Source: Siphonodentalium dalli
Taxonomy: Eukaryota > Mollusca > Scaphopoda > Gadilida > Siphonodentaliidae
DNA length: 64,000 nt
Direction of reading: 5' to 3'
NCBI GenBank assembly: GCA_032622095.1
Contig: CP136068.1
Location: forward strand, 133,619,989 to 133,683,988
Of this stretch, positions 46,401-56,963 are shown piece by piece (the stretch's first letter is position 1; each line of letters starts with the position of its first letter). The position numbers and the translations under genes were made by a program. The notes beneath the pieces are model-generated. The model saw only the letters and a program-made list of their open reading frames with translations, searched no databases and was not told where the DNA came from.

Positions 46401-47599
46401 ATGGATGGGGAATCCAGCTGGGTGGTGGTGGGGGAGGGTTGGGTACCCAGAATGTTCCGTCAATGGTTTTCAGTACAATGCGATAAGTTTCTATCTAAAT
46501 TTATTTTATTCAGAATAAGAATTCAACTTTAAACATAACAACATGGTATATATAGGCACTGTGATTTATATACATGTAGATAAATAGAAAGAATTCACTT
46601 GATTGAAGTGGTGCAGTAAAATAATTCATTGTGCTCAAGTTTTTTACCACATAATTCATTTGAGGCAAGGACTATTTTGTAAAACACTAAAGTGCAATGT
46701 ATTATTTCACGCCACTAGTTTAATCGTGTGATTATTCTGTTTATTGTATTCCACTATAAACATCTACCAGAAATCTAAACAATACCGCCACTATACCAAT
46801 GACAGATAAATTCTGATAGCGCGTATGAATATGTAATTGCTAGCTAAAGTGTCATAATTCACAATGAAATTATCGTTCATAAAATTATCGTTTATAATCA
46901 CAAGAGAAAATATATAAACATTAATACAAATGTGTAACCAGTAACTACTCGTCAGTGAGTATTCAGTTATCAAAGTGTTAAGGGATTTTTAGTTCGACTG
47001 AACTGGGAAAACATTTCTTTTAAATTATCTAAATGATGTTGACAAACAAATATGAACTGGAATATTTGCCATACTTAGCCATTAAGTGGCAAAGCCAAAA
47101 CGATTTAATCAGAGAGAATTTAAAATAGACAGTTCAGAAAATATTCGGCTAGATGGCCTATAATGAATAGCAGAGATGAAAACGCATAAAAAGGAAGTAC
47201 AGCTGTAGCACCGTGTAATGGAATCGCTTAAAATGTGCCAAAAACAAAATAAATAGTAATCATCTTAAGAGTTTTACCAGCTTTATCAGGTGAGATTCAC
47301 ATTACTCAAGTTTAATTCCATTTGGATGTCAATACCAGATGAGAAAGAAAATTCAGCAGTAGCAACAAAATATTTACATGGACCATGTGTTAAAAAAAAC
47401 TACCAATTTGAATGTTGACAAAAGTTCTACATCATATTTTGAAATCTAGCGATCATGGGGTCTATACCATCACAAAAAGTGAAAAAAAATACTGTGCACC
47501 ATGCAAATATAACGTCATATGCATCCCCAAGGGATTATGTACATATAGGTGTATCAAATATTACTGTATTCCTCTGAAACAAGTTCAAGTCCAATCATT
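46401..47599. other. Intergenic stretch, no gene recognised
   Basis: AT-rich, with no supported gene or repeat. Confidence 0.5.
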
Positions 47600-47690
47600 T
47601 TAACCATTTCATGTTGGGAGCTGTGCTCGTGCAGCATTAAAGACCCCGTGCCAGTGCATTATCTTATATATGCGAGTCTCCCATGCAGAC
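47600..47690. mobile_element. Truncated hairpin-module MITE
   Basis: TTAACCATTTCATGTTGGGA and GAGCTGTGCTCGTGCAGCAT match the terminus of the element at 5358-5601. Only half of one hairpin module follows. Confidence 0.55.
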
Positions 47691-47984
47691 AGCACAGATG
47701 AAACAGCCTCAAGCTTTCTACATGAATTACCATCCTTCAGTTGTAGGAGTGATCATAAAATAAGTGCAACAAACAGATAATCCATAGCAGTTACAAAACA
47801 GAAGTATATACATGTAGTACATGCACATGTATGCTCAATTCACCATGTGAACAGTCATTGTCTCCTGCTTCTCGCCACATCGTCTATGTCAGATTTTCGA
47901 ACGCTGTTCTGAATACTCTGGGGAATGTTCATCATCGCATGAATAGCATCACAGTACTGTGTTGGTGTGCTGAAAGGGAGACCA

Positions 47985-48331
47985 TATAAAGACATATTAT
48001 GGACTTGCTCAGGCGTCTACAACTAATAAGTTAGTACTCATGCGCTATGCTGACTGTGGGAATGGAGCATTCTACTAACATCTCCGAAAATATCAAAGAA
48101 ATGAACCATAGCACTACATATATATCATCGTCTCAACTACGCTTCATTGTAAACTTTTACATCTCTGTTCGGGACGAAACTATCAGCGATAAACATCATA
48201 AACTAACGCAAATGATTTTGCCATCGAGAGTCAATGCATTCAATTTGTATATAAGAATGAACTACTTTGAACAAGATTATTCGCCATTTCTATTTGATCA
48301 CACAATCAGAGTGTTTCACATCGCTTTAATA
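47985..48331 (-). repeat. FB1 arm (single)
   Basis: Corresponds to the right arm of 26129-26857: AAAGACATATTATGGACTTG, then GCGCTATGC, GAGTCAATGCATTCAATT and the terminal CACATCGCTTTAA. The 134-codon frame over it is not a gene. Confidence 0.65.
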
Positions 48332-49323
48332 ATGTGTTATGTCTATATGGATGTACCATTAAAGCTACTCCATACTGTACATGTACCGGTACATGACGGG
48401 GAATGTACCAGTATTTCAGTCTTTTACAAGCCATGTCTACTGGGTATGTAGAGGAAAAAATAGTTATACCGGTATGTGAATAAAATGAGGTTCAGTAACT
48501 ACCAAACATTATACACTGTCCATTGCTTGATAATTATAGGGGATAAAAATATGGTATATCATGATTCATTCACCAACAAGGACTAACTGAGTACACTGAA
48601 CAAACTGAAACCAAATATGGCATTCGATACAATCTGGTTCTGCTTTTGATATCCAGTTTGGCGTTATTGTCTGGTTCAATAGCACAAAATAATCTGTTTT
48701 CGAATGTCCTTTCTCAAACATTGAAAAAATTACTACCGGTACTATGGATTGCCAAACAATTTAGCAATGGTATTAAGCTTCACAATATTACTGGATAGTA
48801 ATTCAGATACGTGCATGTTGATGGAAAACTTGTAAAAAGTGTTGTCTCACATTCAATTATGTGATTTAATCGCTTGTGAAGTTGTGTCATGTGAATAAAT
48901 CATATAAATATCATTTACATCTAAATAAACTACGATAATAGTTATCTTCCCCATACACATGTGAGATTTGTGACAGTAAACTCAGAAATTTGTGCTGATT
49001 GTGGGGCTTTGTTTGTATCTTTTACTGCATGCATGCAAATCACAATTTACAACAACTTTAAACTCAAAATGAAGCCTACATGTATATATGGGACAACGTT
49101 GAATGCAATAGATGCAGCCCTCTTAATTCAGATGGTTTGGCTTCGGCATTTCGCTACTACAATCCTTTTCCATGACCCAGTTTGCTTCAGTAAATGGCTT
49201 AAGGAAATTGCCGTAGCCAATTATGAGGGATGTAGATGTTGGGGGCATGGTATTATATACATGTATTACAAATATACACATAGAATATGTTAATGTTATC
49301 CATAGTATGTTAACATGAAAGTG
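48332..49323. other. Intergenic stretch, no gene recognised
   Basis: A 110-codon frame (48961-49293) lacks recognisable motifs. Confidence 0.45.
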
Positions 49324-50373
49324 CCAATGACACTGTAGCTCAACTTGGAAAGGGAACAATTTCATGTGTTACTGTCAATGGAGTGATTAGGAATGTGGAA
49401 AGTTGAAAGGCCTAGTTATGCAAAGAGTAAAATCCATGATATACCAAAAAGACTCGTTCCCATCTACATGTCATTGTTAACATCCATCACAAATTTCATG
49501 ATGATCCGACAAAAGATACGACATGTAGCCAATGTGAAATGATTTAGGCATGTAAAGAGTAAAATACAAGATCGCTGCTGGCGGCCATGTTTTTTTGGCC
49601 GAATGACCTCAAAATGACTCGCTTCCCACATACCTGTCATTGTTAACATCCATGACAAATCTCATTATGCATTATGATCGGACCAAAGATACGATTTGTA
49701 GCCCCTGCAACCGTTACAAATTTCATAATGATCCGACTAAAGGTGCCCGTGCCAAAGGATTTAGTCAAACAAAGAGTAAAATCCAAGATGGCTGCTGGCG
49801 GCCATGTTTTTTGGCCGAACGACCCCAATGACTCATTCCCATCTACATGTCAATATTAACATCCATGACAAATTTAATGATGATCCGACAAAAGATACGA
49901 CCTGTAGCCCGTGCTAATGGAAAGCATTTTGAAATCCAAGATGGCCACTGGTGGCCATGTTTTTTGACCGAACAACCCCAAAATGACTCGTTCCCATCTA
50001 CATGTCATTGTTAACAGTTGAAATGCCTAGTTATGCAAAGAGTAAAATCCATGATATACCAAAAAGACTCGTTCCCATCTACATGTCATTGTTAACATCC
50101 ATCACAAATTGCATGATGATCCGATAAAAGATACGACATGTAGCCAATGTGAAATGATTTAGGCATGTAAAGAGTAAAATACAAGATCGCTACTGGCGGC
50201 CATGTTTTTTTGGCCGAATGACCTCAAAATGACTCGCTTCCCACATACCTGTCATTGTTAACATCCATGACAAATCTCATTATGATCGGACCAAAGATAC
50301 GACTTGTAGCCCGTGCAACCGTTACAAATTTCATAATGATCCGACTAAAGGTGCCCGTGCCAAAGGATTTAGT
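49324..50373 (+). repeat. Pearl-like (Helitron-type) element, left part with tandem ~165-bp units
   Basis: Starts with GTAGCTCAACTTGGAAAGGG, then a TTACTGTCAATGGAGTGATT lead-in, then about six units of roughly 150-170 bp. Each unit has GATGATCCGAC, ACGAC(C/A)TGTAGCC, AAAGAGTAAAATCCAAGATG, TGGCGGCCATGTTTTT and CTCGTTCCCATCTACATGTC. A higher-order repeat of about 620 bp is visible (49404 onward versus 50028 onward). Oyster pearl elements have this design of tandem core plus unique ends. The last six bases are the left copy of the palindrome's target duplication. Confidence 0.65.
50368..50373. repeat. Target-site duplication TTTAGT (left)
   Basis: TTTAGT directly before the palindrome, matched by TTTAGT at 58943-58948. 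In other units of the same array the uninterrupted sequence GGATTTAGTCAAAC contains TTTAGT once (for example 49766 and 59552). Confidence 0.85.
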
Positions 50374-50906
50374 AGTAGTAGTATCTGTGGCTCGTTACCT
50401 GCACATCTAAAAATAGATTTTATGGGGGTAAAATTGTTTGTACTAAAATATTCCCAAAATATTTTTTCAAAACCCAAATTTTTTTTTCTCAAAATTTTCA
50501 ACAAAAAAATTTTTAATCTCAAAAATTTCTAACGAGTTTTCGGTCTCTTACCCAAATATCGGGCCGACTATTAAATGTCGAATGTTAAATTATTTGCGTG
50601 TAATATCTTTCGTTATTTTTGTTCAAACAAATTTTAAATATTTTTCATGAAACTCTGTTAATTTTATTAATCGATGTTTAGAAATAGCTTTATACCAATT
50701 ATATGTGTATGGACAGGTCCGAGTCACGGTAATTTTGGACATTGTGACCATCGGTATGAATGCATACATTCCAGTGTTTATCAATCAGACACAACCCATA
50801 CATCATATAATTGTCATACCTGAAATAATTTGACACCATTACTCTTACATGAATAATAAAGAGCGTTTATTCTTTACTTCTCTATCCGGATGAAGTTATT
50901 GAGTAT

Positions 50907-51344
50907 ATGACAGGTGTGCATTATCGCGAATTATTGGAAGTATTGAGATGTTGTACTATTTTGAAAGCAGTCACGATATTTGAGCGTGTCCAAAAAATTT
51001 CAAAAACTTCCAAAACTTCAAAAACTTTCAAAAATTTCAAAAATTTCAAAAACTTCAAAAATTTCAAAAACTTCAAAAACTTTCAAAAATTTCCAAAACT
51101 TCAAAAATTTCAAAAACTTCAAAAATTAAAAAAACTTCCAAAATTTCCAAAAATTTCAATATATAATGAAGATGACGAGCAACCAATTTTCGACTGGCCT
51201 GAGACATTACGTTATGGAATGAATAACGACAGCGGATCAGAATGTGATCATACACGCAATAATAGAAGTTACTTTGATGTTGTTATGAATAGAATTTTAT
51301 CAACCTTACGTATTAACAGTTTATTGAGTTATGCATACATATAG
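50907..51344 (+). CDS. Hypothetical 145-residue protein with FKNF repeats (left arm)
   Basis: Starts MTGVHYRELLEVLRCC, followed by a run of FKNF/FQKFPK-type repeats (about residues 30-88) encoded by a 9-bp minisatellite, then a non-repetitive acidic tail with DWPETLRYGMNNDSGSECDH. The reading frame is kept in the other arm despite a 9-bp length difference, although a 9-bp unit keeps frame automatically. It converges on the ATPase gene. No family recognised; could be a chance frame over simple sequence. Confidence 0.35.
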   Translation: MTGVHYRELLEVLRCCTILKAVTIFERVQKISKTSKTSKTFKNFKNFKNFKNFKNFKNFQKFPKLQKFQKLQKLKKLPKFPKISIYNEDDEQPIFDWPETLRYGMNNDSGSECDHTRNNRSYFDVVMNRILSTLRINSLLSYAYI

Positions 51345-51725
51345 TACGTCACTTGGACATTTTAACAGTTTATCACGTGATCACTAAATGTGGCAATCGG
51401 GTATCCACCGATGCCTGCAATGTATTATTTATAATAATTGGACTCATTGATCTCACGTAAATAATACTCTTAGTTGTTCCAATAAAATAGTTATCAAATT
51501 CGATCACCAATAGATTTGACTGTGGAATATAATGACCTTTAACTTATTTATCGATCTATGTTAGAACATGGTCTTAACAAAAAACTTGACCATAACAAAA
51601 ATTACCTTACATTTATGCATGAATCTAATTAGACCATGCGTAAATATTGTCAGCTTATCGTCTGATGAGCAAATCCGATGTTTATCAAAAATAGTACAAC
51701 TTCCAGTTGGTAATAACTCTTACGA

Positions 51726-52345
51726 ATGAAGAGCGTTGAACATATACGAAATTACTACACGAATGAACTGAAATTTATATTTCACATCTTACCAACAACA
51801 GATACAGACATAGTCATAGTGTTATACTGTATTACATGTACCCATGCTATGACATCATTAGAAGGGGCAATACACTCAAGGAGTTAAAGTGACACGAAAC
51901 AAGGGACGTGATGTAATATTGGTGTTTGAATCTTAAAGGAACACAAGACACTCTAAAGGGACACTCATTATGAATGAATGTTAACAATACAAGCGCACGA
52001 ATGAAGAGCGTTGAACATATACGAAATTACTACACGAATGAATTGAACCTTGAAATTTATATTTCACATCTTACCAACTGCAGCTACAGACATAATCATA
52101 GTGTTATACTGTCTTGCATGCACACACGCTATGACATCATTAAAGGCGGACAATCCACTCACGGTGTGACAACAGATACAGACATAGGCATAGTGTTATA
52201 CTGTCTTGCATGTACACACGCTATGACATCATTAAAGGAACACAAGACACTCATTATGAATGAATGTTAACAATAAACGCACCGGTGTTTGAATATAAAG
52301 GAACACAATACACTCATTATGAATGAATGTTAACAATACAAGCGC
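51726..52345. repeat. Diverged ~110-280-bp internal repeats of the left arm
   Basis: GAATGAAGAGCGTTGAACAT occurs at about 51726 and 51998. ATAGTGTTATACTGT followed by CGCTATGACATCATTA occurs at about 51820, 52098 and 52190, and GAATGAATGTTAACAATA at about 51973, 52258 and 52320. A 98-codon frame (51974-52270) lies over these repeats and is doubtful. Mirror copies lie at 56964-57583. Confidence 0.75.
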
Positions 52346-52517
52346 AGTGGTTGAAAGTTAAAATGACACAGAACAATATTTAAAGTTCAAATTTTCGGGC
52401 ACTTAATGCGCCTTTTATCATTACGTATCGTTTCTCACTCTACAATTCCCAATAATCCACTCACTCTCTCCCCGCTTATAGATATATAACGAAAACGAGA
52501 ATATCATGTTGATGAAG

Positions 52518-52523
52518 TTTATT
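52518..52523 (-). terminator. AATAAA polyadenylation signal of left ATPase gene
   Basis: AATAAA on the minus strand begins five bases after the stop codon of the large ORF, as in the right arm. Confidence 0.5.
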
Positions 52524-52528
52524 GAAAT

Positions 52529-54229
52529 TTAATCGTCCGAATTGTCATCACTTTCGTCAGAAGTGTCATTTATTTCGTCCATGAATTTTTCTAGCATCGG
52601 TTTGTACTTTAATATTGACATTTTCACTGCATCACATTCTCCATAACCATTATTCAAATATTTGTCGACTTTATCCATGACTCTGTTGTGCAGAGTCCCA
52701 TTGCGCAGCTGCAGATACGATACTATTGTCCAAGCATAACCATTCATAAAGTGCATCATATCTTTACTTTTAAGGTCCTTGTCAGCTTGTTCTTTTGCTT
52801 CTGTTTCTTTCGAACCATTTTCCTTATACGTGTCCACTTTATCACTCCATTCCTCATGTGTTTTATCTCTACTCTCAGCACACAAACTTTTGAAGTATTC
52901 ATCTTCATTCAATTTAATTTTCTTATTCTGACTATCATCCGTGTCCTCAGTTAATTTTCGTTTTAACTTATTTTCTTGACACCAGTTTTTTACGTGTCTC
53001 TGAACATCATAATGATCTTCGAACAAAAGCCCGCAGTCATTACAAGGGTACGACATGTCTTCTCGAATGTCTATGTTTTGACGGTTCTTCTTATTAATTT
53101 CATCGAGCTCACCATGTGGCCTTATGTCGTTAGTATAGTCATTATGTTGACCCTGGGGCACAATATAATTATATGTTATGCCCTTCTGTTGACCAGGGAG
53201 TTCTCTGTCATCGTATTTCATCGCATTCTGCTGACCCTGGGTCTCAGTGTCTTTTGTATGTTTTTTCATCCCATTCTGTTCATCTGGGTGTTCTCTGTCT
53301 TTTTGGAGATTATATTTCATGCCATTCCATTCACCAATATGTTGGTTCGTGTCCTCTTTTAGTACATTCTGTCGTAGACGTAATGTGTCCGGTGTTGCGG
53401 CTTTTAAATCCACCAGTAGGTAACCGTACGGTTCACTCGTCGCTTCCGAAAACTCTCGAACCATACGCTGAGGACATTCAGGATACATCTGTCTTGATAA
53501 TGTTGAAATTAATCCCTTGTCGATTGGGTTATTGAACAATACCAAATATTGACAATTTCGTCGTTGCGTTGGATCTTTGTTGTAGTAGAAATTCTGGTTC
53601 AAACTTATCAAAGATAAGTTCAAATGGTGACTTCCTTCGGAATGCAAATCATTAACTCTCTGGTCTTTTGATGAAGTTTGCATCAAGTCATCGAGTATAA
53701 CTAGATTTTTATACCGGGGGTTGATAAGAGAATCCAAGTTTGCTGGTATTCCTCGTATAAAGTTGACCTGAGGGGTGACGGTATACTTTATTTCGTCATA
53801 TAGGGGCTGCCAATATTTATAAAACCATATTATTCTGTCAGGTGCGGGTGATATTTTTGAGGCAGACTTTTGTAGCAAGGTTTTCACGAAGTATGTCTTA
53901 CCACTAGATGTCGGTCCACTTACACATGCCGTGAATGGATGCTTGAAAATAAAATCTTCTTGGACATTGGCCATTGGATCATCAAAGCAGGATGTTATGT
54001 CGCTTTGTTGCTGTTTCCCCTGCTGGTGTTGTAGTATCTGGTGTTGCTGTAATGGCTGTTGTTGTGGCTGATGATGCTGCTGCCTGTTGCTGCTACTGTT
54101 TGTTGCTGCTGCTTGGTGCTGTTGTTGTGGGTGTCGGTTAACAAACTCAGTGTGCTTAGATTGTACATGTCTTATCAAATCATGGTTCCGCACATACTCA
54201 CTAGAGCAAATTGAACACTGGTGCTTCAT
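52529..54229 (-). CDS. Zinc-finger / viral-packaging-type ATPase, left-arm copy
   Basis: A 566-residue protein starting at an ATG. N-terminal C2H2 finger (C5, C8, H21, H26), Gln/His-rich linker (34-76), then an ATPase core: Walker A GPTSSGKT (105-112), Walker B LVILDD (176-181), and a SLISLNQNFYYNKD segment followed by NCQYLVLFNNPIDKG (225-239). That last pattern is typical of FtsK/HerA-superfamily, A32-like genome-packaging ATPases of Polintons, virophages and related DNA viruses. Residues 298-372 hold a degenerate MKY-x-RE-x-PGQQ repeat. A second finger (C396, C399, H412, C417) and an acidic C-terminus with NDTSDESDDNSDD follow. The role would be packaging or DNA translocation; it might be domesticated or nonfunctional. 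The family core is recognised by motif only. Confidence 0.8.
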   Translation of the reverse strand: MKHQCSICSSEYVRNHDLIRHVQSKHTEFVNRHPQQQHQAAATNSSSNRQQHHQPQQQPLQQHQILQHQQGKQQQSDITSCFDDPMANVQEDFIFKHPFTACVSGPTSSGKTYFVKTLLQKSASKISPAPDRIIWFYKYWQPLYDEIKYTVTPQVNFIRGIPANLDSLINPRYKNLVILDDLMQTSSKDQRVNDLHSEGSHHLNLSLISLNQNFYYNKDPTQRRNCQYLVLFNNPIDKGLISTLSRQMYPECPQRMVREFSEATSEPYGYLLVDLKAATPDTLRLRQNVLKEDTNQHIGEWNGMKYNLQKDREHPDEQNGMKKHTKDTETQGQQNAMKYDDRELPGQQKGITYNYIVPQGQHNDYTNDIRPHGELDEINKKNRQNIDIREDMSYPCNDCGLLFEDHYDVQRHVKNWCQENKLKRKLTEDTDDSQNKKIKLNEDEYFKSLCAESRDKTHEEWSDKVDTYKENGSKETEAKEQADKDLKSKDMMHFMNGYAWTIVSYLQLRNGTLHNRVMDKVDKYLNNGYGECDAVKMSILKYKPMLEKFMDEINDTSDESDDNSDD

Positions 54230-54265
54230 TTATACTTGACTAAAATGTCTCGGTATATGGATTTC

Positions 54266-54272
54266 CTTTATA
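54266..54272 (-). promoter_or_regulatory. TATA-like box upstream of left ATPase gene
   Basis: TATAAAG lies 37 bases before the start codon on the minus strand, mirrored at 55037-55043. The very short leader this would imply makes it tentative. Confidence 0.35.
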
Positions 54273-54598
54273 CAAATGTTCATTATAACCTAAAAATATG
54301 TCCTGTCCGTATGTTTGATAACTTTATGTAGATGAAATAGTCTGCCGGAGAAGCACTGTGTAGACGGGGAATCAACAGGTCTTGTCGGTAAGAGAGTCAG
54401 ACGAGAAGTGAAGTCTCGGCTATTAAAACATAGTAATGCGATAGCGAACATCAAACGAGTCTGGACACGCATATCTGTCAAAAGATACAATAGCCGTCAT
54501 TGGTTAATCTATCCTCGGTATCACTTTTCGATTTACAAAATCAATTTCACCGAGAGGTTCCCTCGTCATTTGTAGTGACGTAATTGCGGCGTTTTGCG

Positions 54599-54710
54599 GT
54601 ATTTTACTGCGGCGGCGCCGGCGCCGGCGCCGCCGCCGCCAACAACATCCGCCGCCGCCGTTGTTGCCGCCGTTGTTGCCGCCGTTGTTGCCGCCGCCGC
54701 AGTAAAATAC
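54599..54710. repeat. GC-rich core of the palindrome
   Basis: The arms reach GCGGTATTTTACTGCGGCGG and its complement, then a ~75-bp non-palindromic core (about 54618-54691) of GCC/GGC triplets, CCGGCGCCGGCGCC and GTTGTTGCC repeats. It is strikingly unlike the surrounding AT-rich DNA and would form a very stable hairpin. Arginine-rich frames across it are simple-sequence artefacts. Confidence 0.8.
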
Positions 54711-55036
54711 CGCAAAACGCCGCAATTACGTCACTACAAATGACGAGGGAACCTCTCGGTGAAATTGATTTTGTAAATCGAAAAGTGATACCGAGGATAG
54801 ATTGACCAATGACGGCTACTGTCTCTTTTGACAGATATGCGTGTCCAGACTCGTTTGATGTTCGCTATCGTATTACTATGTTTTAATAGCCGAGACTTCA
54901 CTTCTCGTCTGACTCTCTTACCGACAAGACCTGTTGATTCCCCGTCTACACAGTGCTTCTCCGGCAGACTATTTCATCTACATAAAGTTATCAAACATAC
55001 GGACAGGACATATTTTTAGGTTATAATGAACATTTG

Positions 55037-55043
55037 TATAAAG
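55037..55043 (+). promoter_or_regulatory. TATA-like box upstream of right ATPase gene
   Basis: TATAAAG 37 bases before the start codon, identical to the mirror position in the other arm. Confidence 0.35.
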
Positions 55044-55079
55044 GAAATCCATATACCGAGACATTTTAGTCAAGTATAA

Positions 55080-56780
55080 ATGAAGCACCAGTGTTCAATT
55101 TGCTCTAGTGAGTATGTGCGGAACCATGATTTGATAAGACATGTACAATCTAAGCACACTGAGTTTGTTAACCGACACCCACAACAACAGCACCAAGCAG
55201 CAGCAACAAACAGTAGCAGCAACAGGCAGCAGCATCATCAGCCACAACAACAGCCATTACAGCAACACCAGATACTACAACACCAGCAGGGGAAACAGCA
55301 ACAAAGCGACATAACATCCTGCTTTGATGATCCAATGGCCAATGTCCAAGAAGATTTTATTTTCAAGCATCCATTCACGGCATGTGTAAGTGGACCGACA
55401 TCTAGTGGTAAGACATACTTCGTGAAAATCTTGCTACAAAAGTCTGCCTCAAAAATATCACCCGCACCTGACAGAATAATATGGTTTTATAAATATTGGC
55501 AGCCCCTATATGACGAAATAAAGTATACCGTCACCCCTCAGGTCAACTTTATACGAGGAATACCAGCAAACTTGGATTCTCTTATCAACCCCCGGCATAA
55601 AAATCTAGTTATACTCGATGACTTGATGCAAACTTCATCAAAAGACCAGAGAGTTAATGATTTGCATTCCGAAGGAAGTCACCATTTGAACTTATCTTTG
55701 ATAAGTTTGAACCAGAATTTCTACTACAACAAAGATCCAACGCAACGACGAAATTGTCAATATTTGGTATTGTTCAATAACCCAATCGACAAGGGATTAA
55801 TTTCAACATTATCAAGACAGATGTATCCTGAATGTCCTCAGCGTATGGTTCGAGAGTTTTCGGAAGCGACGAGTGAACCGTACGGTTACCTACTGGTGGA
55901 TTTAAAAGCCGCAACACCGGACACATTACGTCTACGACAGAATGTACTAAAAGAGGACACGAACCAACATATTGGTGAATGGAATGGCATGAAATATAAT
56001 CTCCAAAAAGACAGAGAACACCCAGATGAACAGAATGGGATGAAAAAACATACAAAAGACACTGAGACCCAGGGTCAGCAGAATGCGATGAAATACGATG
56101 ACAGAGAACTCCCTGGTCAACAGAAGGGCATAACATATAATTATATTGTGCCCCAGGGTCAACATAATGACTATACTAACGACATAAGGCCACCTGATGA
56201 GCTCGATGAAATTAATAAGAAGAACCGTCAAAACATAGACATTCGAGAAGACATGTCGTACCCTTGTAATGACTGCGGGCTTTTGTTCGAAGATCATTAT
56301 GATGTTCAGAGACACGTAAAAAACTGGTGTCAAGAAAATAAGTTAAAACGAAAATTAACTGAGGACACGGATGATAGTCAGAATAAGAAAATTAAATTGA
56401 ATGAAGATGAATACTTCAAAAGTTTGTGTGCTGAGAGTAGAGATAAAACACATGAGGAATGGAGTGATAAAGTGGACACGTATAAGGAAAATGGTTCGAA
56501 AGAAACAGAAGCAAAAGAACAAGCTGACAAGGACCTTAAAAGTAAAGATATGATGCACTTTATGAATGGTTATGCTTGGACAATAGTATCGTATCTGCAG
56601 CTGCGCAATGGGACTCTGCACAACAGAGTCATGGATAAAGTCGACAAATATTTGAATAATGGTTATGGAGAATGTGATGCAGTGAAAATGTCAATATTAA
56701 AGTACAAACCGATGCTAGAAAAATTCATGGACGAAATAAATGACACTTCTGACGAAAGTGATGACAATTCGGACGATTAA
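55080..56780 (+). CDS. Zinc-finger / viral-packaging-type ATPase, right-arm copy
   Basis: Same 566-residue architecture as the left copy: C2H2 finger, Gln-rich linker, Walker A GPTSSGKT, Walker B LVILDD, the NPIDKG segment, a second C2HC finger and an acidic tail. It differs at four residues (T117I, Y173H, H372P, G373D), none in the Walker motifs. The two genes are divergent from the GC-rich core, which would have to hold or separate their promoters. Conservation of two long intact frames suggests either very recent insertion or correction between arms. Confidence 0.8.
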   Translation: MKHQCSICSSEYVRNHDLIRHVQSKHTEFVNRHPQQQHQAAATNSSSNRQQHHQPQQQPLQQHQILQHQQGKQQQSDITSCFDDPMANVQEDFIFKHPFTACVSGPTSSGKTYFVKILLQKSASKISPAPDRIIWFYKYWQPLYDEIKYTVTPQVNFIRGIPANLDSLINPRHKNLVILDDLMQTSSKDQRVNDLHSEGSHHLNLSLISLNQNFYYNKDPTQRRNCQYLVLFNNPIDKGLISTLSRQMYPECPQRMVREFSEATSEPYGYLLVDLKAATPDTLRLRQNVLKEDTNQHIGEWNGMKYNLQKDREHPDEQNGMKKHTKDTETQGQQNAMKYDDRELPGQQKGITYNYIVPQGQHNDYTNDIRPPDELDEINKKNRQNIDIREDMSYPCNDCGLLFEDHYDVQRHVKNWCQENKLKRKLTEDTDDSQNKKIKLNEDEYFKSLCAESRDKTHEEWSDKVDTYKENGSKETEAKEQADKDLKSKDMMHFMNGYAWTIVSYLQLRNGTLHNRVMDKVDKYLNNGYGECDAVKMSILKYKPMLEKFMDEINDTSDESDDNSDD

Positions 56781-56785
56781 ATTTC

Positions 56786-56791
56786 AATAAA
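56786..56791 (+). terminator. AATAAA polyadenylation signal of right ATPase gene
   Basis: AATAAA begins six bases after the TAA stop codon. It mirrors 52518-52523. Confidence 0.5.
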
Positions 56792-56963
56792 CTTCATCAA
56801 CATGATATTCTCGTTTTCGTTATATATCTATAAGCGGGGAGAGAGTGAGTGGATTATTGGGAATTGTAGAGTGAGAAACGATACGTAATGATAAAAGGCG
56901 CATTAAGTGCCCGAAAATTTGAACTTTAAATATTGTTCTGTGTCATTTTAACTTTCAACCACT

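Noticed and set aside
51974-52270. A 98-codon ORF present in both arms as a possible third element gene.
   Set aside because: It lies across the diverged internal repeats and its sequence repeats with them; there are no domain features.
52688-53535. Long open frames on the opposite strand of the ATPase gene (88-128 codons), repeated at 55774-56621.
   Set aside because: They lie within the ATPase coding sequence on the other strand and are fully explained as shadow frames; they appear twice only because the gene does.
54504-54805. Arginine- and alanine-rich frames over the GC core.
   Set aside because: They translate GCC/GGC triplet repeats, and the frame on each strand is the mirror image of the other.
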